Source of the DNA: an uncultured Thiothrix sp.
Lineage (GTDB): Bacteria > Pseudomonadota > Gammaproteobacteria > Thiotrichales > Thiotrichaceae
Length of the DNA: 64,000 nucleotides
NCBI RefSeq assembly: GCF_937873765.1
Contig: NZ_CALMZC010000015.1
Span: 62,001 to 126,000 of the forward strand
Direction: 5' to 3'
This document shows, in pieces, positions 8,449-16,621 of this stretch. A model generated the notes under the pieces. That model worked only from the letters and a program-made list of their open reading frames with translations, made no database searches and was not told where the DNA came from. Position 1 is the first letter of the stretch. Each line of letters begins with the position of its first letter. The position numbers and the translations under genes were made by a program.

Positions 8449-8883
8449 TCAAGCTTTAGGGCTAGGAGGTGGTGAGCCTTCTGCAAAGGTAGGCACATTT
8501 GGATCCATAAAATCCCAAGCGGGTTTATTTCGGTTGTAAACAATGCGGTCGGGCTTATACCAATCATGCTTTGCAAACGCACCAACTGCTACGCCCAAAA
8601 CGCCCGGACGCATCGTGGTTTTGCCAAATAAGCGACTTCCACAAGTAGAGCAGAAATAGCGTGTATTCGTGCCACCCGTATCGGTTGGAGAGGCATAGCT
8701 TTGTGGATTGCCCGTGATTTGCACTGCTGCTTCTGGAAAAAAAGCTAAAGACATGTGTCCGGTTCCAGACGCACGTTGGCAGTGATCGCAATGACATTGG
8801 CCGGTTAAAATAGGGGCACTACTCACGGTGAATTGCACCGCCCCACACAAACAATGACCACTAGCAAAAATGGATTCTGACAT
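8449..8883 (-). CDS. GFA/CENP-V domain zinc-binding protein
   Basis: 144 residues, the full size of the GFA (glutathione-dependent formaldehyde-activating enzyme-like) family. The zinc ligands are visible as GHCLCGAVQF, CHCDHCQRASG and YFCSTCGSRLFG. Members of this broad family are mostly of unknown function; only a few are linked to S-hydroxymethylglutathione formation, so that name should not be taken as function. It is followed upstream on the same strand by an EamA exporter gene 18 bp away, suggesting cotranscription. Confidence 0.85.
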   Translation of the reverse strand: MSESIFASGHCLCGAVQFTVSSAPILTGQCHCDHCQRASGTGHMSLAFFPEAAVQITGNPQSYASPTDTGGTNTRYFCSTCGSRLFGKTTMRPGVLGVAVGAFAKHDWYKPDRIVYNRNKPAWDFMDPNVPTFAEGSPPPSPKA

Positions 8884-8901
8884 TAGTTTCTCCTCAATGG
8901 G

Positions 8902-9786
8902 TTAGGGTACTAACTTACGCTCTGGCCATTGACTGATCAAGATGCCTGCAAGCATTAAACTACAACCGAAAAGTTGTTTAGCATTCACCGCTTCCTCTAA
9001 GAATAACCAGCCAACCCATAAAGCAAATACTGATTCGCAGGAAAGAATTAAGGCCGCGACACTGGCATCTACTGTGCGTTGCGCAATAATCTGTAACGTA
9101 AAGCACAAACTACTAGCGATTAGGCCTGAATAAACTAGAGGCCAAAGCGCTGCTTGATAGTTAGGCCAGCTTGGTTGTTCAAGTGTTACGGCTAAGAGGC
9201 TTGACCAGAGCGCAGCCACCGCAAATTGTACGACCGAAACACCTACTAAATCGCTCACCCGCCGCGAGAGCCAACCTAAAGTAATCACATGCCCTGCCCA
9301 GAAGAAAGCACCCATAAACTCTAAGTAATCACCTCGATTAATATGAAAATCATGCCCCACCGATAAGGCATATAAACCTAAAATGGCTAGAACAATCCCT
9401 ACCCAAGTGAGTGGTCGCGTGGTTTGCCCTACTAATAAGCCCAATAGTGGTACGATCACAATATACATGCTGGTAATAAAGCCAGCATTCCCTGCTGTCG
9501 TATAAAGCAGCCCCGTTTGTTGAAAGGCAAAACCAATGGACATCACTGTCCCAGCTAAGAAACTACCGAACCAAAATAATTTAGTTTCACTCGCAGGTGG
9601 CTTAGCTTGACCTTGGCGCATAAACCACCAGATGGGCAATAGAGAGAACGTGGCTAACACAAAGCGCCCAGCATTAAAGCTGAAGGGTTCTAAACTTGCT
9701 AAGCCTAAACGTTGGGCGACAAAGCCACTACCCCAAATAGCTGAAATCAGAACTAGAATAAAGTGAGCGGAGGTGAACGGAGCCAT
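8902..9786 (-). CDS. EamA/DMT-family inner-membrane transporter
   Basis: 294 residues from ATG 9786, preceded by AGG at a good distance; a TTG at 9819 would add eleven residues. Ten hydrophobic segments arranged as two EamA repeats are apparent, with the hallmark early segment FILVLISAIWGSGFVAQR and a second-repeat end near SCESVFALWVGWLFLEEAV. These proteins usually export metabolites such as amino acids or related compounds; the substrate cannot be inferred. A second EamA protein lies at 48.7 kb. The last residues are a basic tail (WPERKLVP). Confidence 0.88.
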   Translation of the reverse strand: MAPFTSAHFILVLISAIWGSGFVAQRLGLASLEPFSFNAGRFVLATFSLLPIWWFMRQGQAKPPASETKLFWFGSFLAGTVMSIGFAFQQTGLLYTTAGNAGFITSMYIVIVPLLGLLVGQTTRPLTWVGIVLAILGLYALSVGHDFHINRGDYLEFMGAFFWAGHVITLGWLSRRVSDLVGVSVVQFAVAALWSSLLAVTLEQPSWPNYQAALWPLVYSGLIASSLCFTLQIIAQRTVDASVAALILSCESVFALWVGWLFLEEAVNAKQLFGCSLMLAGILISQWPERKLVP

Positions 9787-9892
9787 GACTAACCTGTGTT
9801 GCTCAAAAGTCTTGAGCAAAAGGTTCGATTATTCAGAAATGAGTAAACTTGGCAAGGAAAACATTAGGAAATACAAAGCAGAGTTTAGGAAG

Positions 9893-10081
9893 TGGGACGG
9901 CTCCAAGAAGTCGTGTGAAACTTCAGCCTTGAACCAAAGGTTCAAGTGGGTGCTTGTTATGGTCTATAAGGCTTACCGCTATAGCAGTCATGCACACAAA
10001 ACCACAAGGTTACTCCCGGGATAAAGAAATAGGCTCAAGGATTTATCCACTTCATCACGAGTATCCCAGATGACCGTCCTT
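9893..10081 (-). ncRNA. ssrS: 6S RNA
   Basis: 6S RNA binds the housekeeping RNA polymerase holoenzyme and shifts transcription in stationary phase. On the minus strand, directly downstream of zapA as in other gammaproteobacteria, the sequence follows the E. coli 6S pattern in order: CCTTGAGCC, then a TATTTC..TTATCC segment, GTGCATG, GTAAGCCTTA (E. coli GAAGCCTTAA), and CACTTGAACCTTTGGTTCAA (E. coli CACCTTGAACC..GGTTCAAGG). The ends pair, GGACGG (10079-10074) with CCGTCC (9900-9895), giving about 185 nt, the known 6S length. The exact ends are estimated from the closing stem. The hairpin is palindromic, so orientation rests on the 5' half and on zapA synteny. Confidence 0.85.
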
Positions 10082-10143
10082 GAATACATACTATTACAAT
10101 TATTCAGCGCTGGGAAGCCCTAGCAAGCTTAACTAATCGAGGA

Positions 10144-10470
10144 TTAGCCCGATGCATACTTCTGATATTGTGCTAAAGCGGCGCTGACTTGGGTTTGAAT
10201 CTGTTCGACCTTAGCCATAGTCTCAGCATATAAGGCTTGGTCATGACTTAAACCTTGATGATTGATAAGTTCATGCGCTAAGTTTAGAGCCACCATGACT
10301 GCAATCCGATCGGTTCCTAAAACCTTCCCCGACTCGCGCACCTGACGCATTTCCTGATCAACACGCTTGGCTGATAAAATCAAGGCTTGTTCTTGACCTT
10401 CCGGACAAGCTACGGTGTATTCTTTATCAAAAATTTTGACTACTACCGGGACAATGGGACACTCTTCCAT
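10144..10470 (-). CDS. zapA: Cell division protein ZapA
   Basis: 108 residues, normal for ZapA, which crosslinks FtsZ filaments at mid-cell. The N-terminal beta domain VVVKIFDKEYTVACPEGQE matches the family's VxIxGxxYxIxCPxxEE pattern, followed by the DRIAVMVALNLAHELI helix and a C-terminal coiled coil. It starts four bases after the zapB-like gene, so they are cotranscribed, and it is followed by 6S RNA, the classic zapA-ssrS order. Confidence 0.92.
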   Translation of the reverse strand: MEECPIVPVVVKIFDKEYTVACPEGQEQALILSAKRVDQEMRQVRESGKVLGTDRIAVMVALNLAHELINHQGLSHDQALYAETMAKVEQIQTQVSAALAQYQKYASG

Positions 10471-10474
10471 TGCA

Positions 10475-10699
10475 TTAGTCCTCGATGGATTTAGCGGGGG
10501 CAGGACGCTTCAAGGCAGCTAGGATTTCCTCGACTTGCTGGCTGGCAATCCGATTTTTATGGTGTAGACGCTCACAATCGGCTATGAGAACTAACTCACG
10601 TTCTTCTAAACGCTGTTTATCAGCCACCAGTTGTGCGATCACTACTAACAATTGTTGTAAGTCTTGCTCTAGGATTTTAAGTTGATTTTGCAAAGCCAT
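10475..10699 (-). CDS. ZapB-like coiled-coil protein (TIGR02449 type)
   Basis: 74 residues, almost entirely a heptad-repeat coiled coil (LKILEQDLQQLLVVIAQLVA and onward). Small coiled-coil proteins of this type lie just upstream of zapA in many gammaproteobacteria and are described as ZapB-like, a partner linking ZapA to the division apparatus. The call rests on size, coiled-coil pattern and the four-base spacing to zapA. True ZapB orthology is not claimed. Confidence 0.7.
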   Translation of the reverse strand: MALQNQLKILEQDLQQLLVVIAQLVADKQRLEERELVLIADCERLHHKNRIASQQVEEILAALKRPAPAKSIED

Positions 10700-10793
10700 A
10701 AGGGATCATGCATGCTCGTTGTTTTCGGGGCGATGGATGCTAAATGCTCCTCTTCGGCTCATAATACACGCATAAGTATAGGAGACGCATGTA

Positions 10794-11375
10794 TTGGATA
10801 CACAGTTGCCTGAATTTTATACATTAGAAGACAGTTTATTGCGAGTTGAAGCTGATTTTACTGCTTCAGAAGTGCATGGAATTGCTTGTGCGGTGTTGGC
10901 GTTTAATAATCAATATGCTGAGAAAGCTTGGCAAGTTCAAGTTTTAAAAGGCGATGCACAGGATTTTTATATTCAAGAAGCGCGGCGATTATTGAAGCAA
11001 TTGTTTAATACCACGCTTGAGCAATTAAACTCAGGTGATTTAGGTTTTGAATTATTCTTACCGCCTGAACAGGACAGTTTAGACGCACAAGTGGCTGCTT
11101 TACAAAAGTGGTGTCAAGGCTTTGCTTTTGGTTTGGCGCTATCTGGTTTGAAAACCATGCAAGACTTGCCTGAAGATACCCGTGATTGGGTACAGGATGT
11201 GGTTAAAATTGGTGCTGCGGGGGAAATGGATGTGCATGATGAGGACGAGTCCGAAACAGCTTTTATCGAGCTAGCAGAGTTTGTACGGGTTGGCGTATTA
11301 CTAATGAATGAAGAATTACAACCTGTCCGTGGTAGGACACAATTAACTGAAACTTCACAGGAGCTTATAGAATAA
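10794..11375 (+). CDS. UPF0149/YgfB family protein
   Basis: 193 residues of the YecA/YgfB-like all-helical family. Recognisable features are the N-terminal SEVHGIACAVL segment, the central LPPEQDSLDAQVAALQKWCQGFAFGL and the C-terminal acidic FIELAEFVRVGVLLMNEEL. Function is not established in general; YgfB of Pseudomonas has been linked to regulation of a peptidoglycan amidase. TTG at 10794 is chosen: GGAG lies nine bases upstream. An ATG at 10789 reads another frame and stops after 12 codons. It overlaps pepP by one base (TAATG), the conserved ygfB-pepP-ubiH operon. Confidence 0.88.
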   Translation: MDTQLPEFYTLEDSLLRVEADFTASEVHGIACAVLAFNNQYAEKAWQVQVLKGDAQDFYIQEARRLLKQLFNTTLEQLNSGDLGFELFLPPEQDSLDAQVAALQKWCQGFAFGLALSGLKTMQDLPEDTRDWVQDVVKIGAAGEMDVHDEDESETAFIELAEFVRVGVLLMNEELQPVRGRTQLTETSQELIE

Positions 11376-12730
11376 TGAAAAACGCCCCTACGATTCCGGC
11401 TAGTGAGTTTGCTGAGCGTCGCCAGCGCTTATTAAAAGCTTTAGGTATCAATGCGATTGCGATTATTCAATCCGCACATGTAGTGATTCGTAATCGTGAT
11501 GCTGATTTCCCCTTCCGCCAAGATAGCGATTTTCTGTATTTAACCGGTTTCAATGAACCGAATGCAGTTGCAGTATTTATCCCCGGCAGGGCAGAAGGCG
11601 AGTATGTCTTGTTTTGCCAAGCTAAAGATCCTGCCATGGAGCGCTGGACAGGAAAGCGTGCTGGTGTCGAAGGAGTCATTAAAGACTATGGTGTTGATCA
11701 AGCCTTCAAGATTGAAGAGCTAGATCAGCAAATGGTGAAGCTCTTAAGCGGGCGTAGCGAAGTTTATTATCGCATTGGTTTTGAAACTGAGTTTGATCTG
11801 AAAGTCTTGAGCTGGCTGAATGTTTTACGTCGGCAGGCACGGAATGGGGTAGCTGCTCCACATACTTTTAAAGTCCTCGATGCATTAGTGCATGAAATGC
11901 GTTTATTTAAATCACCTGCAGAAGTGGAGATGATGCGCTATGCAGCCCAAACTGCCGCCCGCGCACATACTAAGGCGATGCAAACGTGTCGTCCGGGGCT
12001 ATGTGAGTTTGAAGTACAGGCTGAGATTGAACGTGAGTTTCGGCAAGATGGGATGGAACCTTCTTATACCTCCATTGTAGGCGGTGGAGAAAATGCCTGT
12101 ATTTTGCATTATGTCGAGAATCGTTCTGCGCTAAAGGCTGGTGATTTGCTCTTGATTGATGCGGGTAGTGAGCATCAGGGTTATGCGAGTGATATTACCC
12201 GTAGTTTTCCGGTGAGCGGTCGCTTTAGCCATGAGCAAGCGCAGCTCTATCAAGTAGTGTTAGAGGCACAAAAAGCAGCGATTGCAGCCGTGAAACCCGG
12301 TAATAACTGGGATGCACCACATCAAGCTGCTGTACGAAGTTTAACCACCGGCTTAGTAAAGCTAGGCTTATCGCAAGGTGAAGTGGATGAGCTCATTAAA
12401 GATCCACCTAAACCGGAAGATGGCAGTGCAGCCCAAGAAGCGCCTTATCGGCAATTTTATATGCACAAAACCGGACATTGGTTAGGGCTCGATGTGCATG
12501 ATGTCGGCGATTATAAGCTGAAGGGTGAATGGCGCACCTTAGAGCCGGGGATGGTGTTGACTGTTGAGCCGGGTTTATACATTTCACCCGCAGAAAATGT
12601 CGATCCGAAATGGTGGAATATTGGGATTCGTATTGAGGATGACGTGCTAGTCACTACGGAAGGCTGTGAAGTACTTACCGCTGGAGTGGTGAAAGAAATT
12701 GTGGATATTGAAGCTTTAATGGCGCAATAG
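11375..12730 (+). CDS. pepP: Xaa-Pro aminopeptidase PepP
   Basis: 451 residues (E. coli 441). Cytoplasmic dinuclear-metal peptidase that removes an N-terminal residue preceding proline. The N-terminal creatinase-like domain starts ASEFAERRQRLLKAL and has RNRDADFPFRQDSDFLYLTG, typical of PepP. The M24 ligands are visible in order: LLIDAGSEHQGYASDITRSF (two Asp), HKTGHWLGLDVHD (His), TVEPGLYI (Glu) and IRIEDDV (Glu). Translationally coupled to the upstream ygfB-like gene through TAATG and followed 27 bp later by ubiH. Confidence 0.95.
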   Translation: MKNAPTIPASEFAERRQRLLKALGINAIAIIQSAHVVIRNRDADFPFRQDSDFLYLTGFNEPNAVAVFIPGRAEGEYVLFCQAKDPAMERWTGKRAGVEGVIKDYGVDQAFKIEELDQQMVKLLSGRSEVYYRIGFETEFDLKVLSWLNVLRRQARNGVAAPHTFKVLDALVHEMRLFKSPAEVEMMRYAAQTAARAHTKAMQTCRPGLCEFEVQAEIEREFRQDGMEPSYTSIVGGGENACILHYVENRSALKAGDLLLIDAGSEHQGYASDITRSFPVSGRFSHEQAQLYQVVLEAQKAAIAAVKPGNNWDAPHQAAVRSLTTGLVKLGLSQGEVDELIKDPPKPEDGSAAQEAPYRQFYMHKTGHWLGLDVHDVGDYKLKGEWRTLEPGMVLTVEPGLYISPAENVDPKWWNIGIRIEDDVLVTTEGCEVLTAGVVKEIVDIEALMAQ

Positions 12731-12757
12731 TTGGCTTAAGAGCGATGGGATTGAAGT

Positions 12758-13972
12758 ATGTGGGATATTGTGATTGTGGGTGGCGGTATGGTTGGGGCGA
12801 GTTTAGCGCTGGCCTTAAAGCCTTTGCAGTTAAAAGTAGCTCTAATTGAAGCCGTTGCTTTTGGCAGTCGCTCACAGCCCGCTTACGATGATCGTTCAGT
12901 AGCGCTTTCTTATGGTTCTAGCCGGATTTATCAAGGGATAGGTATTTGGTCTGAGCTACAAACTCAAGTGGCTCCGATTAAACAGATTCATGTGTCAGAT
13001 CGCGGCTATTTCGGCGCAACGCGTATTCGTGCGGAGCAAGAGGCCGTACCCGCTTTAGGCTATGTGGTTGAGAGCCGTGTGTTGGGGCAAGTTTTGTTTA
13101 ATGCCCTAACAGGAAGCCAACTAGAAATTATTAGCCCAGCCACGGTCTCTGAGTTTGAACAACATGCTGATTATGTCGAAGTTAAATTTGAGCGACAGGG
13201 TTTAGTTGAGGGTTTGCAGACAAAATTATTAGTCATTGCCGATGGCGCGAAATCCCCTTTACGTGAGCAATTGGGGATTGAAGTAAAAGAGCGCAATTAC
13301 CAACAAACGGCTCTTATTGCTAATGTTAGTACGGATAAACCCGTGCAGGGCGTGGCCTATGAACGCTTTACGAGTTCAGGGCCTTTAGCCTTATTACCTA
13401 TGACTCAAGGACGTTATTCTCTGGTTTGGACGCATAAAACTAATGAAGTGGAAGCGAGCTTAAGTTTAAGTGATGCTGAGTTTCTACAAAAACTGCAGCA
13501 AACCTTTGGCTATCGACAAGGGCGATTTATTAAAGCAGGTAAGCGTTCTAGCTACCCTTTGAGCTTGATCAAGTCGGCGGCTGAGGTGCAAGGGCGTGCG
13601 GTTTTAATTGGAAATGCTTCGCATACTTTGCATCCGGTCGCAGGGCAAGGTTTAAATCTAGCCTTGCGGGATGTGGCAAGCTTAAGCGATCTCTTAGCCA
13701 TGCAAGCCCAGCAACACCATGATTGTGGTTCGGCGGCAATGCTGGCCACGTATCAAGCAGCGCGCCAAGCCGATTATAAAAGTGTGCTGGGTTATACCGA
13801 TTCGTTAGTGCGCTTATTTTCTAATGATTTTCCACCTTTAGGGCATGCGCGCGCAGGCGGCTTATTAGCAGTGGATCGAATTGCACCCTTGCGTAAGCTC
13901 CTCACGCAACAAAGTATGGGCTTACGCTTTCGCCAATCCCGCTTAGCTCGCGGTTTAGCCTTAAAATCTTAA
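12758..13972 (+). CDS. ubiH: FAD-dependent ubiquinone hydroxylase UbiH
   Basis: 404 residues. Flavoprotein monooxygenase of aerobic ubiquinone synthesis, acting on the octaprenyl ring intermediates at the membrane. The N-terminal dinucleotide motif VIVGGGMVGASLALAL, the middle LVIADGAKSPLREQLGI (DG motif), and the second FAD motif GNASHTLHPVAGQGLNLALRD are all present. Position after pepP supports UbiH rather than UbiI or UbiF. In E. coli ubiI follows; here azlD on the opposite strand follows instead, overlapping by four bases, so the expected partner hydroxylase is not adjacent. Confidence 0.92.
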   Translation: MWDIVIVGGGMVGASLALALKPLQLKVALIEAVAFGSRSQPAYDDRSVALSYGSSRIYQGIGIWSELQTQVAPIKQIHVSDRGYFGATRIRAEQEAVPALGYVVESRVLGQVLFNALTGSQLEIISPATVSEFEQHADYVEVKFERQGLVEGLQTKLLVIADGAKSPLREQLGIEVKERNYQQTALIANVSTDKPVQGVAYERFTSSGPLALLPMTQGRYSLVWTHKTNEVEASLSLSDAEFLQKLQQTFGYRQGRFIKAGKRSSYPLSLIKSAAEVQGRAVLIGNASHTLHPVAGQGLNLALRDVASLSDLLAMQAQQHHDCGSAAMLATYQAARQADYKSVLGYTDSLVRLFSNDFPPLGHARAGGLLAVDRIAPLRKLLTQQSMGLRFRQSRLARGLALKS

Positions 13973-14298
13973 GCGAGTAAAAACTGACTTGTAAAAAAGA
14001 CAACAACCCCTACGGCAATCGTCAACAGTGGTTTTTTAAAGATTAGGCCAATGACAAAAGCGGCTAGACTACCTAAAAGCCATGGATTGTGCCAGCTTAA
14101 ATCCAGTTGTTTATTCGGCATGAACATCATTGGCATAATGATCGCCGTTAAGACCGCAACTGGCACATAAGCCAAGGACTCCTCAAGCCAAATCGGCAGT
14201 TGAATCCGATGGGCACGAGCATAGAGCACAAAGCGAATGCCAAAGGTAACTACAAACATGCCGAAAATGTTCATAATAAGGCTGAACGTATCAGGCAT
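13969..14298 (-). CDS. azlD: AzlD-family branched-chain amino acid export subunit
   Basis: 109 residues, small membrane protein with four hydrophobic segments, including FSLIMNIFGMFVVTFGIRFV and WLLGSLAAFVIGLIF. AzlD works with AzlC in export of branched-chain amino acids or analogues. ATG 14298 has AAAGG eight bases upstream and overlaps the azlC stop by eight bases; a GTG at 14307 is less likely. The tail overlaps the convergent ubiH stop. Confidence 0.88.
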   Translation of the reverse strand: MPDTFSLIMNIFGMFVVTFGIRFVLYARAHRIQLPIWLEESLAYVPVAVLTAIIMPMMFMPNKQLDLSWHNPWLLGSLAAFVIGLIFKKPLLTIAVGVVVFFTSQFLLA

Positions 14299-15016
14299 GT
14301 TGATCACCTTTAGTTGTGTTTAAACGGGCATGTAAGTGTTGTACAGCCACACCGGCGAGTACGCCCAATAAAGCGGCTAGTAACATGCCTAGATTATTCG
14401 GTAATTGATATAAAAATAGAGCGGCTGTGCCTGCTACCGCAAAGCTGATCCAATAAGCACTGGTGCGTAAATAGGTCGTAATGATGCCTAAGAACGTGGC
14501 TACCATCGCAAATTCCAAACCCCATTCGCTCATACCCGGAATGAGTTCCCCTGCAAGCACGCCAATAATCGTGGTGAGATTCCACATAGTGTAAAAGGCG
14601 ACGACAGAACCTAAATAAGCCCAATGCCCTGTGGTTTCATCTAATTTACCATTCACAAAATAAGGTTTAGTCGCTGCATAGGTTTCGTCGGTAAGGCCAA
14701 ACGCTAACACCGCCCGCCATGACATGGGTAAGTGTTTGACATATTTCATGTAGTCGGCGGAATATAAAAGATGGCGTAAATTGACGATAAAAGTTGTAAA
14801 AATAACAATTAAAATCGGCGTGCCCACGGCAAATAAACCTAAGGCAACAAATTGTGCTGAGCCTGCAAAAACAAATAAAGACATGGCGATAGGTACCCAA
14901 GGATCTAAACCTTGGCTCACGGCTAAAGAGCCGAAGATCATCCCAAAAGGTAAATTGCCCAACATCATCGGTACTGAAACTAGTGCGCCAAAACGCATCG
15001 CTTCCCATTTTGTCAT
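14291..15016 (-). CDS. azlC: AzlC-family branched-chain amino acid permease
   Basis: 241 residues with about seven hydrophobic segments. The family N-terminus MRFGALVSVPMMLGNLPFGM, the conserved segment FAGSAQFVALGLF and NLRHLLYSAD match AzlC. AzlC/AzlD pairs export branched-chain amino acids; the pairing with an overlapping downstream azlD strengthens the call. Substrate specificity is not visible. The gene diverges from rsfS over about 140 bp. Confidence 0.92.
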   Translation of the reverse strand: MTKWEAMRFGALVSVPMMLGNLPFGMIFGSLAVSQGLDPWVPIAMSLFVFAGSAQFVALGLFAVGTPILIVIFTTFIVNLRHLLYSADYMKYVKHLPMSWRAVLAFGLTDETYAATKPYFVNGKLDETTGHWAYLGSVVAFYTMWNLTTIIGVLAGELIPGMSEWGLEFAMVATFLGIITTYLRTSAYWISFAVAGTAALFLYQLPNNLGMLLAALLGVLAGVAVQHLHARLNTTKGDQHA

Positions 15017-15155
15017 TGTGGTGCTGCCCGTTGCCTGTGGTGATTAGTGGATAGGTTTATACCAAGCTCTATGGAAAGATTCCAGACAGTTTGCAAGCCA
15101 TGCTATTCTAAAGGCATAGAGAATTTTGCTTTTTTAACAACCGACGAAGGTATGA

Positions 15156-15515
15156 ATGGAACTGGAACAACTGCAAACTTTAGTGCTCGCTAGTCTTGAA
15201 GATATGAAAGCCCGTGATGTAACTGTCTTAGATGTACGCGGCAAGTCAACTATTACCGATGTGATGATCATTGCTTCGGGCACTTCCTCCCGCCATGTGA
15301 AATCCCTTGCTGATAGCGTTGCAGCTAAAGTCAAAGAGGCTGGACACCAGCCTTTGGGGGTAGAAGGTGAGCGCGATTCGGATTGGGTTTTGGTGGATCT
15401 GGATCAAATTATCGTGCATGTGATGTTGCCGACTGCGCGTGATTTCTACAATTTAGAGAAGTTATGGGGCACAGGCAGTGAAGCTCGTCATGAGTTGCGC
15501 TTAGGAGCTGCCTAG
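15156..15515 (+). CDS. rsfS: Ribosomal silencing factor RsfS
   Basis: 119 residues. Binds ribosomal protein uL14 and blocks joining of the ribosomal subunits in slow growth. Family motifs visible are [37 protein letters not shown], and [22 protein letters not shown] at 15156 is used; an ATG at 15152 is in another frame. It is followed without gap by rlmH, the usual rsfS-rlmH pair. Confidence 0.95.
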   Translation: MELEQLQTLVLASLEDMKARDVTVLDVRGKSTITDVMIIASGTSSRHVKSLADSVAAKVKEAGHQPLGVEGERDSDWVLVDLDQIIVHVMLPTARDFYNLEKLWGTGSEARHELRLGAA

Positions 15516-15989
15516 TTGCGTATCCACCTGTTAGCAGTTGGCACGAAAATGCCGACTTGGGTGGTGACCGCGACAGAAGACTATGTGGGGCGAATGCCTG
15601 CCCATTGCCAAGTTCTAGTGCGCGAATTAGTTGCAGAAAAACGTACCAAAAGCTCTGATCTAAACCGAATTTGTGAGTTAGAAGGGGAGAAGCTGTTAGC
15701 GGCTATTCCAGCCGGTAGTTTCGTGATTGCCTTAGATGTGTTAGGTAAAGCTTGGTCGACTGAACAATTAGCGGGGCAATTAGATCAATGGCTGGGTTCT
15801 GGGCAGGATGTGGCTTTATTAGTCGGTGGACCGGAAGGTTTATCGAAAGCTTGCTTACAACGTGCAGATTTAAAATGGTCTCTGTCAGTTTTAACCTTTC
15901 CACACCCTCTTGTGCGCATTATTATTGCTGAACAGCTCTTCCGCGCTTGGAGTATTCTGTCTAATCATCCTTACCATCGTGGAGGCTGA
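15516..15989 (+). CDS. rlmH: 23S rRNA pseudouridine-1915 N3-methyltransferase RlmH
   Basis: 157 residues (E. coli 155). SPOUT-class methyltransferase acting on 23S rRNA helix 69. The knotted SAM-binding region LLVGGPEGLSK and the C-terminal LSNHPYHRGG are diagnostic. The start is TTG immediately after the rsfS stop codon, and rsfS translation probably carries ribosomes into it. It is directly followed by maf with zero spacing. Confidence 0.95.
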   Translation: MRIHLLAVGTKMPTWVVTATEDYVGRMPAHCQVLVRELVAEKRTKSSDLNRICELEGEKLLAAIPAGSFVIALDVLGKAWSTEQLAGQLDQWLGSGQDVALLVGGPEGLSKACLQRADLKWSLSVLTFPHPLVRIIIAEQLFRAWSILSNHPYHRGG

Positions 15990-16568
15990 ATGTCTAACCC
16001 ACAATTGATTTTGGCTTCAGCTTCACCACGGCGGCGCGAATTGCTTGAGCAAATCGGTATTCGTTATCAAGTGCAAACGGCAGATATTGATGAAAGCCCT
16101 TTGCCCGCTGAAGAACCTTTTGCTTTAGTACAGCGTTTGGCTAAGGAAAAAGCCCAATCTATTTGGGAGGCGAGCGATAAGAGCTTACCTGTTTTAGGCG
16201 CTGATACTTTAGGCATAGTAGATGGTCAGCTATTAGTTAAACCAGATAATTTTTTATCAGCGCGGCAAATGTTATTATCTATGTCGGGGCGTGCGCATAC
16301 GATTTATAGTGCTGTTGCTCTGTATCATCAAAACGCTTGCGAGCTGGCAGTCAGCGAAAGTAAAGTCTGGTTTCGTATGATGACTGAAGCTGAGATTGAA
16401 GCTTATTGGAAACAAGGCGAACCGCGTGATAAAGCGGGTGCTTATGCCATTCAGGGGATGGGGGCTATTTTTGCTGAGCGTCTAGAAGGCTCCTATTCAG
16501 GAGTGATGGGTCTGCCACTGTTTGAAACAGCTCAGCTCTTAGCCAAAGCTGGAATACGCATATTATAA
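15990..16568 (+). CDS. Maf-family nucleoside triphosphate pyrophosphatase (YhdE type)
   Basis: 192 residues. Hydrolyses non-canonical or pyrimidine nucleoside triphosphates to monophosphates. The N-terminal signature LILASASPRRRELLEQIGI and later GADTLGIVDGQLLVKP and DKAGAYAIQGMGA are typical Maf motifs. Position immediately before rng mirrors yhdE-rng in E. coli, so dTTP/UTP pyrophosphatase activity is favoured over the YceF (m7GTP) subgroup. GGAG in the end of rlmH provides the ribosome-binding site for ATG 15990. Confidence 0.9.
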   Translation: MSNPQLILASASPRRRELLEQIGIRYQVQTADIDESPLPAEEPFALVQRLAKEKAQSIWEASDKSLPVLGADTLGIVDGQLLVKPDNFLSARQMLLSMSGRAHTIYSAVALYHQNACELAVSESKVWFRMMTEAEIEAYWKQGEPRDKAGAYAIQGMGAIFAERLEGSYSGVMGLPLFETAQLLAKAGIRIL

Positions 16569-16621
16569 GCTAGCGCTTATTAAAATAAATCTAACCACTG
16601 GCGCCATTTAAAGAGGAAAGC

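Noticed and set aside
9773..10024. Plus-strand ORF of 83 codons across the zapA downstream gap
   Set aside because: It is antisense to the 6S RNA and overlaps the EamA start; composition and lack of a ribosome-binding site suggest a shadow of an RNA gene.
10789..10830. Short ATG frame of 12 codons overlapping the ygfB-like start
   Set aside because: Could be a leader peptide, but it reads without a separate ribosome-binding site and the TTG at 10794 has GGAG at a good distance.
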